Below are positions 42,094 through 51,197 of a DNA stretch of 64,000 nucleotides, in pieces. This DNA is from JAUASW01 sp036880965. GTDB lineage: Bacteria > Pseudomonadota > Gammaproteobacteria > Burkholderiales > Burkholderiaceae_C. The notes below the pieces were generated by a model that had not been told where the DNA came from, did not search any database, and saw only the letters and a list, made by a program, of their open reading frames with translations. The first letter of the stretch is position 1; the number at the start of each line of letters is the position of its first letter. The stretch covers positions 1-64,000 of the forward strand of contig NZ_JBAJMV010000001.1 in the NCBI RefSeq assembly GCF_036880965.1, given 5' to 3'. Made by a program: the position numbers and the translations under genes.

Positions 42094-43083
42094 TCAGCGC
42101 TCTTTGACGTAGGGGCGGCCCAGCGCCTTGGGCGCGAGTGCCTGCCCGATGAAGCCGGCGAGCAGAATCACCGTCAGCAGATAGGGCAGCGCCTGGATCA
42201 GTTGCACCGGCACTTCGCCTCCACCCAATCCAGCGGGCAGCGACACGCCTTGCAAGCGGATGGCCACGGCATCCAGGAAGCCGAACAGCAGGCAGGCAAA
42301 CATCGTCGGCAGCGGCTTCCACTTGCCGAAGATCATGGCGGCCAGGGCGATGAAGCCGCGACCGGCGGTCATGTTCGGCGAGAACGAAGCATTCTGCGCC
42401 AGCACCAGATAGCTGCCGGCCAGGCCGCACAGCAGGCCATTGATCATCAGCGCCGCATAGCGCAACTTGGGCACCGAGACGCCGGCGGCATCGACCATGG
42501 CCGGGTTCTCGCCCACCGCGCGCAGGCGCAGGCCCGGCTTGGTGCGCTGCAGGAAGAACCAGACGCCCGCCACGCCTGCAAAAGCCAGGTAGACGAGGAT
42601 GTTGTGGCTCAGAAGACCATGGCCGATGATGGCGCCGAGCCAGGGGCCCAGTGCATCTGCGGCACCTGCAGGCTCGCTCCAGGCCGGGATCAGGCCGGTG
42701 AGGCGCACCGAGCTGTCGACCGGCGGCGTTTGCCCGCCCTGCTGGAACCAGGCGATGCCCAGCACCACGGTCAGGCCGGCGGCCACCATGTTCAGTGCCA
42801 CGCCCGACACCACCTGATCACCGCGATGGGTGACGCAGGCGAAACCGTGGATCAGCGAGAAGACGCAGGCCACGGCAATCGCGGCCATCAGGCCGAAGCC
42901 GGTGGAATGGGTGACGCTACCGACGGCCGCTGCTGCAAAGGCCGCCGCAAGCATCTTGCCTTCCAGGCCGATATCGATCACGCCGGAGCGCTCCGACACC
43001 AGGCCGGCCAAGGCGCACAAGAGCAGCGGCGTGGTCACGCGCAGCGTGGAACCCAGCACCGAGCCGATCAGGATTTCATCCAT
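42094..43083 (-). CDS. Nucleoside ABC transporter permease 2 (BmpD/YufQ-like)
   Basis: A 329-residue inner-membrane permease with about eight to nine helices, LivH/BPD-2 fold. The line LRVTTPLLLCALAGLVSERSGVIDIGLEG matches the first helices of the BMP-system permeases, and FIALAAMIFGKWKP and the loop RAVGENPAMVDAAG are the family's ATPase-contact regions. The ATG at 43083 (MDEILIGS) overlaps the upstream permease by eight bases; the in-frame start at 43131 would overlap it further. Paired with the 43076-44200 permease. Confidence 0.9.
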   Translation of the reverse strand: MDEILIGSVLGSTLRVTTPLLLCALAGLVSERSGVIDIGLEGKMLAAAFAAAAVGSVTHSTGFGLMAAIAVACVFSLIHGFACVTHRGDQVVSGVALNMVAAGLTVVLGIAWFQQGGQTPPVDSSVRLTGLIPAWSEPAGAADALGPWLGAIIGHGLLSHNILVYLAFAGVAGVWFFLQRTKPGLRLRAVGENPAMVDAAGVSVPKLRYAALMINGLLCGLAGSYLVLAQNASFSPNMTAGRGFIALAAMIFGKWKPLPTMFACLLFGFLDAVAIRLQGVSLPAGLGGGEVPVQLIQALPYLLTVILLAGFIGQALAPKALGRPYVKER

Positions 43084-44200
43084 GGGCGGCTCCGTTCTTC
43101 CTGTTCTTGAACGCCGTGTAGAGCTTGGCAAACATGGGCGCGCTCACCGCGGCCATCGCGCCGGCGAACAGCACGATCAGGCCTTGCGCCGTCACCACCA
43201 TTTCGCGGCTGAAGCCGGGCATCTCGAAAGCGACTTCAACACCGCCTTGGTACAGCACGCCAAACAGCAGCGAGGCCAGGATGATGCCGACCGGATGGTT
43301 GCGGCCCATCAATGCCACGGCGATGCCGGTGAAGCCGGCGCCGGCAACAAAGTCCAGCGTCAGCTTGCCCTGCACGCCCGAGATCTCGTTCACGCCGACC
43401 ATGCCCGCCAAGGCGCCCGACAGGCCCATCGCCAGCAGCACCTGCATGCGCGGCTTGATGCCGGCGTAATGGGCGGCGCGCGGCGCGCTGCCGACGGCAC
43501 GCAAGGCATAGCCGGCACGGCTGCGCCACAGGAACCAGTAGACAAAGGCACTGGCCAGGAGCGCGAGGATCAGGCTCAGGTTCAAGGGCGATGAAGGCAG
43601 CTCCACACCGAAGTTCGCAGCCAGCTCGTGCAGGGCCGGCATGCGCGCGGCATCGACGAATTCGGCGCTCTCCACCGCCATGCTGCCGCTCGGCCGCATG
43701 TGGTTGACCAGCAGATAGACGTTCAGGCTGCTGGCCAGGAAATTGAACATGATGGTCGTGATGACGATGTGGCTGCCGCGCCAGGCCTGCAGATAGGCCG
43801 GAATCGCCGCCCACACCATGCCGAACACCGCAGCGCCCAGCACCAGCAGCGGCAGAATCAGCGGCGCCGGCAACAGCGGGCCCAGGGCCAACGCCATCAG
43901 CGCAACGCCGAGGCCGCCAAAGGTGGCCTGGCCTTCACCACCGATATTGAACAAGCCGCCGTGAAAGGCGACCGACACCGCGAGGCCGGTGAAGATGAAG
44001 GTGGTGGCGTAGTACAGCGTGTAGCCGATTCCGCGCACGCTGCCGAGCGAACCTTGCAGGAGCATGCTCAGCGCCTGCAGCGGGCTCTGGCCGATCAGGA
44101 CCACGACAGCCCCGGTGACGAGCAGCGCCACGAACAGGTTCCACATCGGCAGGAGGCCGATGTCGATCCAGCGCGGCAAGGAGATGGCTTGATGGCTCAT
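43076..44200 (-). CDS. Nucleoside ABC transporter permease 1 (YufP-like)
   Basis: A 374-residue inner-membrane permease with about ten helices, of the BMP/LivHM type. Family motifs include GGLFNIGGEGQATFGGLGVALMA near the first third, PAYLQAWRGSHIVITTIMFN and the ATPase-contact loop RAVGSAPRAAHYAGI. It starts inside the end of the ATPase gene (ATGA overlap) and its own end overlaps the second permease by eight bases, so the three are translationally coupled. Confidence 0.9.
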   Translation of the reverse strand: MSHQAISLPRWIDIGLLPMWNLFVALLVTGAVVVLIGQSPLQALSMLLQGSLGSVRGIGYTLYYATTFIFTGLAVSVAFHGGLFNIGGEGQATFGGLGVALMALALGPLLPAPLILPLLVLGAAVFGMVWAAIPAYLQAWRGSHIVITTIMFNFLASSLNVYLLVNHMRPSGSMAVESAEFVDAARMPALHELAANFGVELPSSPLNLSLILALLASAFVYWFLWRSRAGYALRAVGSAPRAAHYAGIKPRMQVLLAMGLSGALAGMVGVNEISGVQGKLTLDFVAGAGFTGIAVALMGRNHPVGIILASLLFGVLYQGGVEVAFEMPGFSREMVVTAQGLIVLFAGAMAAVSAPMFAKLYTAFKNRKNGAAHG

Positions 44201-45777
44201 GCAGCGGCCTCCGCGGCTTCGCTCGCCTGGGCCGCCATCAAGAGGCCCAGCGATTTTTCGTCACACTGATCGATGCCCAGCTCGCCGGTGATGCGGCCGC
44301 CGTTCATCACGATCACGCGGTCGGCCAGGGCCAGGATTTCGTCCAGCTCCGAGCTGACCAGCAGCACAGCGCAGCCGGCATCGCGCAAGGCGCGCAGCTG
44401 GTTGTGAATGAACTCGATGGCGCCGATGTCCACGCCGCGCGTGGGCTGACCCACCAGCAGAACAGTGGGCGCCTGGCCGATCTCGCGGGCCAGGATCAGC
44501 TTCTGCTGGTTGCCGCCAGAGAACTTGCTGGAGCCCAGGTTCTCGTCGCGCGGGCGCACGTCGAAGCGCTCCTGCATCTCGCGGGTCAGCGAACGCATGC
44601 GTTGCTGGTCCATGCCCCAGGCCAGCGGCTTGGACGCGTACTGTTGCTGGTAGCCCAGCGCCGCCGTCTCCCAGGCGGGGAAGCTCATCACCATGCCGCA
44701 GACGTGGCGGTCTTCCGGCACATGCGCGACTTTCAGCTCACGGGCGCGGCTGGGGTTGAGCCAGTTCGCGGCTGTGAACTTCTGGCCGGCCAGTTGCAGC
44801 TCGCCGGCGTCCGGCGCATGCATGCCCGACAACACTTCCAGCAGCTCGCTCTGGCCATTGCCCGAGACGCCAGCCACGCCGACGATCTCGCCTGCCTGAA
44901 GTCGCAGCTTGATATCGGAGAGCACGGCCACGCCCTGCTCGTTGCGCAGCGAAATTCCATCGGCCGACAAGCGCAGATCAGCGCCAGGCTTGGCCGCGCC
45001 GGCGGTGCGGCCAAGGTTGACCTTGCGGCCCACCATGGCTTCGGCAAGGTCTTCGGGGTTCGTGGAGGCTATGGCGCAGGTCTTGATGACCTGGCCGGCG
45101 CGCATCACCGTCACTGCATCGCACAAGGCCATCACTTCCTTGAGCTTGTGCGTGATGATGATGATGGTCGTACCCAGGCTGCGCAGCTTGCGCAGCGTGT
45201 CGAACAGCTGCAGCGTTTCCTGCGGCGTCAGCACGGCCGTGGGCTCATCCAGGATCAGGATCCTGGCGCCGCGGTACAAGGCCTTCAGGATTTCCAGGCG
45301 CTGCAGCTCGCCCACCGGCAGCTCGCCCACCAGCGCATCGAGCCGCACTTGCAGGCCGGTATCAATCATCAGCTTCTGCAGGCCGGCACGCACTGTCTTG
45401 GCGCCAGGTTTCAGCCAGAAGCTGGGCTCGGCGCCGAGCATCACGTTGTCGAGGCAGGAGAGCGTATCGACCAGCATGAAATGCTGATGGACCATGCCGA
45501 TGCCCAGCGCAATGGCCTGGTGCGAATTGCTGATGGACACGCGATCGCCACGCACCTCGATATGCCCGCCATCCGCCTGGTAGTAGCCATAGAGGATGGC
45601 CATCAACGTGCTCTTGCCGGCGCCGTTCTCGCCCACGATCCCATGCACCGTACCCTCGGCCACCGCCAGGCTCACGCCGCGGTTGGCCTGCACGGCGCCA
45701 AAGCGCTTGTCGATCTCGCAGAGACGGACCGCAGGATGCAAGGATGGCGCCGAAGCGCCACGAAGGGGTTCAGACAT
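44197..45777 (-). CDS. Nucleoside ABC transporter ATPase, double-domain (YufO-like)
   Basis: A 526-residue ATPase with two fused nucleotide-binding domains, the form used by BMP-type and ribose-type importers. Domain one has GENGAGKST, LPVGELQRLEILKALYRGA and ILILDEPTAVLT. Domain two has GVSGNGQSELLEVLSG and KFSGGNQQKLILAREI, with its Walker B (LLVGQPTRGVDIGA) lacking the usual DE pair, as is common for the second domain of this group. It is read just after the binding-protein gene and powers the two permeases. Confidence 0.93.
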   Translation of the reverse strand: MSEPLRGASAPSLHPAVRLCEIDKRFGAVQANRGVSLAVAEGTVHGIVGENGAGKSTLMAILYGYYQADGGHIEVRGDRVSISNSHQAIALGIGMVHQHFMLVDTLSCLDNVMLGAEPSFWLKPGAKTVRAGLQKLMIDTGLQVRLDALVGELPVGELQRLEILKALYRGARILILDEPTAVLTPQETLQLFDTLRKLRSLGTTIIIITHKLKEVMALCDAVTVMRAGQVIKTCAIASTNPEDLAEAMVGRKVNLGRTAGAAKPGADLRLSADGISLRNEQGVAVLSDIKLRLQAGEIVGVAGVSGNGQSELLEVLSGMHAPDAGELQLAGQKFTAANWLNPSRARELKVAHVPEDRHVCGMVMSFPAWETAALGYQQQYASKPLAWGMDQQRMRSLTREMQERFDVRPRDENLGSSKFSGGNQQKLILAREIGQAPTVLLVGQPTRGVDIGAIEFIHNQLRALRDAGCAVLLVSSELDEILALADRVIVMNGGRITGELGIDQCDEKSLGLLMAAQASEAAEAAA

Positions 45778-45789
45778 GCCGCGAACGGA

Positions 45790-46776
45790 TCAGTACTTGC
45801 AGGCGTTGTCGGCCATGTAGTCGGCCACCTTGATCTTGCCGGCAATGATGTCGGCCTTGTAGGCATCGACCTTGGCCTTGACCGCCGCACTCACCAGCTT
45901 GGCGTTGTGCTGGTCCATCGCGTAGTCCACGCCGCCTTCTTTCAAGCCCAGGTTCTGAACGCCGGGCTGGAAGCCCTTCAGGACGTTGTAGACCGCGACG
46001 TCCACGCGCTTGACCATGGAGGTCAGCATCGTGCCGGGTTGAATGTGGTTCTGGTTGCTGTCAACGCCGATGGCCAGCTTGCCCGCATCCTTGGCGGCTT
46101 GATAGACGCCCGAGCCCGTGCCGCCAGCGGCAGCGAAGACGATGTCCGAGCCCTTGGCGAACTGCGCCTTGGCCAGCTCGCCGCCGCGCGTCGGGTCGTT
46201 CCATGCGGTGGACGTGGTACCGGTCATGTTGGAGAAGACCTCGGCCTTGGGATTGGCCGTCTTGACGCCTTGCTCGTAGCCGCACTGGAACTTGCGGATC
46301 AGCGGAATGTCCATACCGCCAACGAAGCCGACCTTGCCGGTCTTGCTGCTCAGCACGGCCATGGCGCCGACCAGGAAGCTGCCTTCATGCTCCTTGAACA
46401 GTACCGACTGCACATTGGGCGCGACGACAGCTGCATCGATGATGGCGAACTGCGTCTTCGGGAATGCCTTGGCCACCTGCTGCAAGGCCGAAGCCTGTGC
46501 GAAGCCAATGGAGATGATGGGGTTGGCGCCACGCTCGGCCATGCGGCGGATCGCCTGCACGCGCTGGGTGTCATTGCTGATCTCGAACTCGAGGTAGTTC
46601 TTGCCGGTTTCCTGCTTCCAGCGTTCGACACCGCGGTAGGCCGATTCGTTGAAAGACTTGTCGAACTTGCCACCCATGTCGAAGATCACCGCCGGATCGG
46701 CCACCGCGGGCACGCTGGCAATTGCAGACAGGGCCGCCGCGACAACGCCGAGGCTGAACGAGGAAACAAGCTTCAT
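45790..46776 (-). CDS. BMP-family nucleoside-binding protein
   Basis: A 328-residue periplasmic binding protein of the PnrA/BmpA family. A signal peptide (MKLVSSFSLGVVAAALSAIA, then SVPAVADP) is followed by IFDMGGKFDKSFNESAYRG, the start of this family, and by GFVGGMDIPLIRKFQCGYEQG, AAGGTGSGVYQAAK and VDSNQN, which line the nucleoside pocket. No lipobox Cys is present, so it is free in the periplasm. First gene of the operon; nucleoside enzymes follow, so a purine or pyrimidine nucleoside is the likely ligand. Confidence 0.92.
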   Translation of the reverse strand: MKLVSSFSLGVVAAALSAIASVPAVADPAVIFDMGGKFDKSFNESAYRGVERWKQETGKNYLEFEISNDTQRVQAIRRMAERGANPIISIGFAQASALQQVAKAFPKTQFAIIDAAVVAPNVQSVLFKEHEGSFLVGAMAVLSSKTGKVGFVGGMDIPLIRKFQCGYEQGVKTANPKAEVFSNMTGTTSTAWNDPTRGGELAKAQFAKGSDIVFAAAGGTGSGVYQAAKDAGKLAIGVDSNQNHIQPGTMLTSMVKRVDVAVYNVLKGFQPGVQNLGLKEGGVDYAMDQHNAKLVSAAVKAKVDAYKADIIAGKIKVADYMADNACKY

Positions 46777-47053
46777 GGGAGTACCGATCAGGCTGTTGTG
46801 AAGGTGGGCGCCATTCCCGGCACCCTGCCGCTTTATATCGCGCCCCTGGCCCTTGCCCGAGACTGCTTTGCCGGCATTTTAAGGAGCCGCAGTGTACAAG
46901 CAGCCTGCGGGAACTACTAAACGTTTGCGCCCCAGCATTGGCGGGTTTGCGCAAATTTTCTGGGCGCTCATTCCGGGGCGCATTTCGGGGCTCAATGCAA
47001 GCACTGTTTCGGGGCACCACCGAAAGCCGGTCCGGGCTTGATTTACATCAGTC
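46777..47053. promoter_or_regulatory. Divergent intergenic region between the nucleoside operon and feoAB
   Basis: This 277-base stretch contains no gene. It holds the palindromic word aaacgttt (46919-46926), followed by a gttt/gcgcaaa-rich part and three copies of a ttccggggc or ttcggggc word at about 46970-47015. The aaacgttt core is typical of LacI-family operators (PurR/CytR type) and faces the binding-protein gene, 143 bases from its start. No clear -10/-35 pair was found on either strand. Confidence 0.4.
46919..46926. promoter_or_regulatory. Possible LacI-family operator core upstream of the nucleoside operon
   Basis: The 8-base palindrome AAACGTTT, flanked by t and g, is the core of many LacI-family operators, including those of purine and nucleoside regulators. 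It lies upstream of the operon for nucleoside import and breakdown. Only the core matches; the flanks are not symmetric. Confidence 0.3.
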
Positions 47054-47072
47054 AATGAGAATCAGTCTCGTT
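47054..47072 (+). promoter_or_regulatory. Fur box upstream of feoA
   Basis: The 19 bases AATGAGAATCAGTCTCGTT match the idealised palindrome of 6-1-6 Fur sites at 17 of 19 positions. It ends 31 bases before the preferred feoA start, so iron-loaded Fur should repress feoAB. Confidence 0.8.
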
Positions 47073-47103
47073 TAAGATGCCAGAACCGCTGCGGCACAGA
47101 ACA

Positions 47104-47370
47104 ATGACTCCGACACCCACCCCCACCACCCTCGCTGAAGCACCCGTTGGCGCCGACATGCAGATCGACGCGGTGCAGGCGCCGGCGGAAGCCCCGGAAT
47201 GGGGGCCCTGGCTGGAGCAGATCGGCTTCGTGCCCGGCGAGCCAGTCCGCCTGATGACGCGTGCCGCCCTGGGTGGCGACCCGCTGGTGGTGCGCATCGG
47301 GCATTCGACCTTTGCCCTGCGCAAGGCGGAGGCGGCCTGCATCAGGGTCTCGGCAACTGCCGCCACCTGA
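47104..47370 (+). CDS. feoA: Ferrous iron transport protein A
   Basis: A small SH3-fold cytosolic protein of the Feo system, needed with FeoB for ferrous iron uptake. About 88 residues from the ATG at 47104; the conserved part is WLEQIGFVPGEPVRLMTRAALGGDPLVVRIGHSTFALRKAEAACIRV. An in-frame ATG at 47077 would add nine residues but lies five bases from the Fur box, leaving no room for a leader, so the later start is preferred. A Thr/Pro-rich stretch precedes the fold. feoB follows after six bases. Confidence 0.85.
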   Translation: MTPTPTPTTLAEAPVGADMQIDAVQAPAEAPEWGPWLEQIGFVPGEPVRLMTRAALGGDPLVVRIGHSTFALRKAEAACIRVSATAAT

Positions 47371-47376
47371 AGCGGC

Positions 47377-49263
47377 ATGCAGCAGCACAGCGCCACCATC
47401 CATGTCCATCCTGCCGGCCTGCTGCTGGCGCTCGTGGGCAATCCAAACTGCGGCAAGACAGCACTCTTCAATCGCCTGACCGGCAGCCGCCAGAAGGTGG
47501 CCAACTACGCCGGCGTGACCGTCGAGCGCAAGGAAGGCCGGATCAAGACCGCCAGCGGCAAGACGCTGCGCCTGCTCGACCTGCCCGGCACCTACAGCCT
47601 GTACCCGCGCTCGCCCGACGAGCGCGTGACCTGCGACGTGCTGGCCGGCCGTGCCAAGGGCGAGCGCAAACCCGACCTCGTGGTCTGCGTGCTCGATGCC
47701 ACCAACCTGCGGCGCAATCTGCGCCTTCTGATGGGCATCCAGCGCCTGGGCCTGCCCTGCGTGGTCGCCCTGAACATGGCCGACCTGGCGGCTCGGCGCG
47801 GCATCCATATCGACGCCGAGGCGCTTTCGCGCAGCCTCGGTGTGCCGGTGATCAAGACCGTCGCCACCCACGGCGATGGCATTGCCGAGCTTACCGGCGT
47901 GCTGGAGCAGCGCGATCACTGGCGCCCTCTGCAGATCTCGGGGCTCAGCGCCCAGGGCCATGCCGATCAGTCGGACCAGGCCCGCGTCAACAGCATCCTC
48001 GGTGAACTGGGCCTGGCCGCACAGAGCAGCGAGCTGCCGAGTGACCGCGTGGACCGCTGGGTTTTGCATCCGGTTTTCGGCCCGGCCCTGCTGGCCGTGC
48101 TGCTGTTCCTGCTGTTCCAGGCAGTGTTCAGCTGGGCCGAGCCGCCCAAGGACCTGATCGAGGCAGGCGTTTCCTGGCTGGGCCAGCAAGCCATCACCTT
48201 GATGCCCGACAACTGGCTGCGCAGCCTGCTGGTGGACGGCGTCATTGCCGGCGCCGGCGGCGTGCTGGCCTTCCTGCCGCAGATCCTGATCCTGTTCTTC
48301 TTCATCCTGGTGCTGGAGGAGTCGGGCTACCTGCCGCGCGCGGCCTACCTGCTGGACCGCATGATGGGCTCGGTGGGCCTGTCGGGCCGCAGCTTCATTC
48401 CGCTGCTCTCAAGCTTTGCCTGCGCCATTCCCGGCGTCATGGCCACGCGCTCGATTGCCAACCCGCGCGACCGCCTGGTCACCATCATGATCGCGCCGAT
48501 GATGACCTGCTCGGCGCGGCTGCCTGTGTATGCCTTGCTCATAGGCGCCTTCGTCCCGCAGCGCGAGCTGCGGGGCGGCATCGAACTGCAAGGCCTGGTG
48601 CTGTTCGCGCTCTATTTCGCCGGCATCGTCGGTGCGATGGCAGTGGCCTGGATACTCAAGCGCTTCACCAACGGCTCGCAGACCCGGCCGCTGATGATGG
48701 AACTGCCGGCCTACCATTGGCCACAGCCACGGAACATTGCCATCGGCCTGTGGCAACGGGCCGAGATCTTCCTGCGCCGCGTGGGCGGCATCATCCTGGT
48801 GCTGACCGTAGCGCTTTGGGCCTTGTCGAGCTTCCCCGGCGCGCCCGAAGGTGCCACCGGGGCGCCGATCCAGTACAGCATTGCCGGCTGGCTGGGCCGC
48901 GGCTTGGCGGTGATCTTCGAGCCCATCGGATTCAACTGGCAGATCAGCCTCGCGCTGGTGCCCGGTCTTGCCGCCCGCGAAGTGGCGATCAGTGCACTCG
49001 GGACGGTCTATGCACTCTCGGCTGCCTCCGGCGATGCAGCGCAGGCCCTTGGCCCCTTGATCGCGCAGAGCTGGAGCCTGCCCACCGCTTTCTCGCTGCT
49101 GGCCTGGTACGTGTTTGCACCGCAATGCCTGGCCACGCTGGCCGCGGTGAAGCGCGAGACCGGCGGCTACCGCATGCCGCTGATCATGGCGGCCTATCTG
49201 TTCGGCCTGGCCTACCTGGCGTCCTTCATCACCTACCGTGTGAGCACCTGGCTCCTGGGCTGA
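47377..49263 (+). CDS. feoB: Ferrous iron transport protein B
   Basis: A GTP-dependent inner-membrane ferrous iron transporter. 628 residues. The N-terminal G domain has G1 GNPNCGKTALFN, G2 NYAGVTVERK, G3 DLPGTYSL and G4 ALNMADLA. The core after about residue 250 has two Gate motifs, in the regions SFACAIPGVMATRSI and VPGLAAREVAISALG, and about eight helices. It is shorter than E. coli FeoB (773), normal for systems without FeoC. In operon with feoA under the Fur box. Confidence 0.95.
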   Translation: MQQHSATIHVHPAGLLLALVGNPNCGKTALFNRLTGSRQKVANYAGVTVERKEGRIKTASGKTLRLLDLPGTYSLYPRSPDERVTCDVLAGRAKGERKPDLVVCVLDATNLRRNLRLLMGIQRLGLPCVVALNMADLAARRGIHIDAEALSRSLGVPVIKTVATHGDGIAELTGVLEQRDHWRPLQISGLSAQGHADQSDQARVNSILGELGLAAQSSELPSDRVDRWVLHPVFGPALLAVLLFLLFQAVFSWAEPPKDLIEAGVSWLGQQAITLMPDNWLRSLLVDGVIAGAGGVLAFLPQILILFFFILVLEESGYLPRAAYLLDRMMGSVGLSGRSFIPLLSSFACAIPGVMATRSIANPRDRLVTIMIAPMMTCSARLPVYALLIGAFVPQRELRGGIELQGLVLFALYFAGIVGAMAVAWILKRFTNGSQTRPLMMELPAYHWPQPRNIAIGLWQRAEIFLRRVGGIILVLTVALWALSSFPGAPEGATGAPIQYSIAGWLGRGLAVIFEPIGFNWQISLALVPGLAAREVAISALGTVYALSAASGDAAQALGPLIAQSWSLPTAFSLLAWYVFAPQCLATLAAVKRETGGYRMPLIMAAYLFGLAYLASFITYRVSTWLLG

Positions 49264-49304
49264 AGCGGCTATGCTGCCCGCCTTCGAGGAGACGAGAGGC
49301 CATC

Positions 49305-51110
49305 ATGCCCAAGAACAATTTCACCCGCACAGCCCTGACCGGCGCCTGCCTGCTGGCCGCGCTGACACTGGGCGCCACACCTGCCATTCAGGCAGCCACG
49401 CCTGTCAACACAGCCGCCAACAAGGCATCAGCCAAGGGCCAGGCCTTCAATCAGCTGAGCCATCAGTTCATCGAAGCGCTGTGGCTGCTTGACCCGGATG
49501 CCGCGCTGTATGCCGGCCGCTACGAGCAGGCCGCCAAGCTGCCCCTGCCAGACGCAGCGACGCGAGCACGGCAACTGGCCTTCGCAGAAGACTGGCTCCA
49601 GCGATTTGCCAACGTTGACGAAGCGAAGTTGACCGTCAACCAGCGCACCGACCTGGCCCAGCTGCGCAACAAGCTCGAGTCCGACCGCTTCTACCTCGGC
49701 AGCTTCCGCGAATTCGAATGGAACCCGGCCGCCTACGGCGTGGCCAGCGCCCTGGACCTGATGCTCAGCACCGACTACGCGCCCCTGCCCACGCGGCTGC
49801 GCGCGCTGTCCGAGCGCATCGCCGCAATTCCAGCCTACTACCGCGCCGCCCAGGCCAGCATCAAGAATCCGACCCTGGAGCACACGCAACTGGCCATCCG
49901 CCAGGCCCCCGGCAATGTGAGCGTGCTGGACGACGTGGCCAAGGCCGGGCAGTCCGCCAAGGCTTTGAAGCCGGCCGAGAAGGCCCTGCTGGCCGAGCGC
50001 ATCGCCGCCGCCAAGGGAACCATCCAGGGCCAGATCGACTTCCTCAAGGGCCTGGAGAAGGAGCTCCTCGCCAACCCGGCCAGCGCCCGCTCCTTCCGCA
50101 TCGGGGCGGCCTTGTACGAACCCAAGTTCAAGCTCGACATCCAGTCCGGCCGCTCGGCAGAACAGACCTACGAAAAGGCCCTGGCCGCGCGCGAGCAACT
50201 GCTGGCGCAGATGGACCAGCTCGCCGACCAGCTCTGGGCCAAGACCCTCGGTGATGCGCCCAAGCCCGCCGACCGCACCGCGAAAATCGGCCACGTCATC
50301 GCCAAGCTCAGCGAGCGCCACGTGGCCCGCGCCGACTTCTTCAAGGAAATCCGCCGCCAGATCCCAGTGCTGCAGGACTGGGTGGTCAAGCACGACCTGC
50401 TGACCATGGATGCGAAGAAGCCGCTGGTGGTGCGCGAAACGCCGGTCTACGCACGCGGTGTGGCTGGTGCCGGCATCGAGGCGCCCGGCCCCTACCGCCC
50501 GCAGGACCGCACCTACTACAGCGTCACGCCAATGGACGACATCAGCGACGCTGAGGCCGAGAGCAATCTGCGCGAGTACAACCACTGGATGCTTCAGATC
50601 CTCAACATCCACGAAGCCATCCCGGGTCACTACACGCAGCTCGTCTACGCCAACAAGTCACCCTCCCTCGTGAAGGCCTTGTTCGGCAACGGCGCCATGG
50701 TGGAAGGCTGGGCCGTCTTCAGTGAACGCCTGATGCTGGAGAGCGGGTACGGCGGCAACGAGCCCGAGATGTGGCTGATGTGGTGCAAGTGGAACCTGCG
50801 CAGCGTCACCAACACCATCCTCGACTACAGCGTGCACGTGAAGGGCATCAGCGAGGCCGAGGCCCTGGACATGCTGATCCGCCAGGCCTTCCAGACCGAA
50901 CAGGAAGCCCGCGAAAAGTGGCGCCGCGTGCAACTCAGCTCCGTGCAACTGACCAGCTACTTCTCAGGCTACAGCGAGATCATGGAGCTGCGCGAAGCCC
51001 GCAAGGCCCAGCTCGGCGACAAGTTCAAGGTCAAGGCCTTCAACGAGCAGTTCCTGAGCTACGGGAGTGCGCCGGTGCACGTGATTCGCGAACTGATGAT
51101 GCAGCGCTGA
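49305..51110 (+). CDS. DUF885 family protein (probable metallopeptidase)
   Basis: A 601-residue exported protein. The signal peptide is ALTGACLLAALTLGATPAIQA. The DUF885 region carries LNIHEAIPGHYTQL (HExxxGH form of the zinc site), the downstream EGWAVFSERLMLE helix with its acidic ligand, and WCKWNLRSVTNTILDYSVHV. Members of the family are carboxypeptidase- or dipeptidase-like, but the substrate of most is unknown. The ATG at 49305 has gagagg eight bases upstream. It precedes the ssrA-element boundary. Confidence 0.85.
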   Translation: MPKNNFTRTALTGACLLAALTLGATPAIQAATPVNTAANKASAKGQAFNQLSHQFIEALWLLDPDAALYAGRYEQAAKLPLPDAATRARQLAFAEDWLQRFANVDEAKLTVNQRTDLAQLRNKLESDRFYLGSFREFEWNPAAYGVASALDLMLSTDYAPLPTRLRALSERIAAIPAYYRAAQASIKNPTLEHTQLAIRQAPGNVSVLDDVAKAGQSAKALKPAEKALLAERIAAAKGTIQGQIDFLKGLEKELLANPASARSFRIGAALYEPKFKLDIQSGRSAEQTYEKALAAREQLLAQMDQLADQLWAKTLGDAPKPADRTAKIGHVIAKLSERHVARADFFKEIRRQIPVLQDWVVKHDLLTMDAKKPLVVRETPVYARGVAGAGIEAPGPYRPQDRTYYSVTPMDDISDAEAESNLREYNHWMLQILNIHEAIPGHYTQLVYANKSPSLVKALFGNGAMVEGWAVFSERLMLESGYGGNEPEMWLMWCKWNLRSVTNTILDYSVHVKGISEAEALDMLIRQAFQTEQEAREKWRRVQLSSVQLTSYFSGYSEIMELREARKAQLGDKFKVKAFNEQFLSYGSAPVHVIRELMMQR

Positions 51111-51136
51111 TTGCACTGATCGCAAACAGGCAGGAA

Positions 51137-51169
51137 AAAGGCCTCGATGAATGAATCATCGAGGCCTTT
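51137..51169. terminator. 14-bp hairpin terminator, probably the displaced ssrA terminator
   Basis: AAAGGCCTCGATGA (51137-51150) pairs perfectly with 51156-51169 around a 5-base loop. The T-run is stronger for the minus strand (five T) than for the plus strand. Read leftward it lies five bases after a CCACCA sequence at the element's left boundary, the place where the tmRNA gene would have ended before the insertion. It may also stop the DUF885 transcript. Confidence 0.8.
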
Positions 51170-51173
51170 GAAT

Positions 51174-51197
51174 TTGGTGGGCCGGGGTCTATCGAAC
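51174..51197 (-). other. Left attachment site: decayed copy of the ssrA 3' end
   Basis: Read on the minus strand this ends in GTTCGATA...CCCCGGCCCACCA, tRNA-like in form. It matches the 3' end of ssrA (57927 onward), sharing TTGGTGG-GCCGGGG with one base missing, then 14 of the next 25 positions. A hairpin terminator follows, as expected for an original gene end. The copy is imperfect, so an old insertion or a remnant of another tRNA are both possible. Confidence 0.5.

Noticed and set aside
51174..51197. Complete tRNA gene at the left boundary of the element
   Set aside because: Only the acceptor and part of a T-loop are present. The T-stem 5' half does not pair, and no anticodon or D arm is found.
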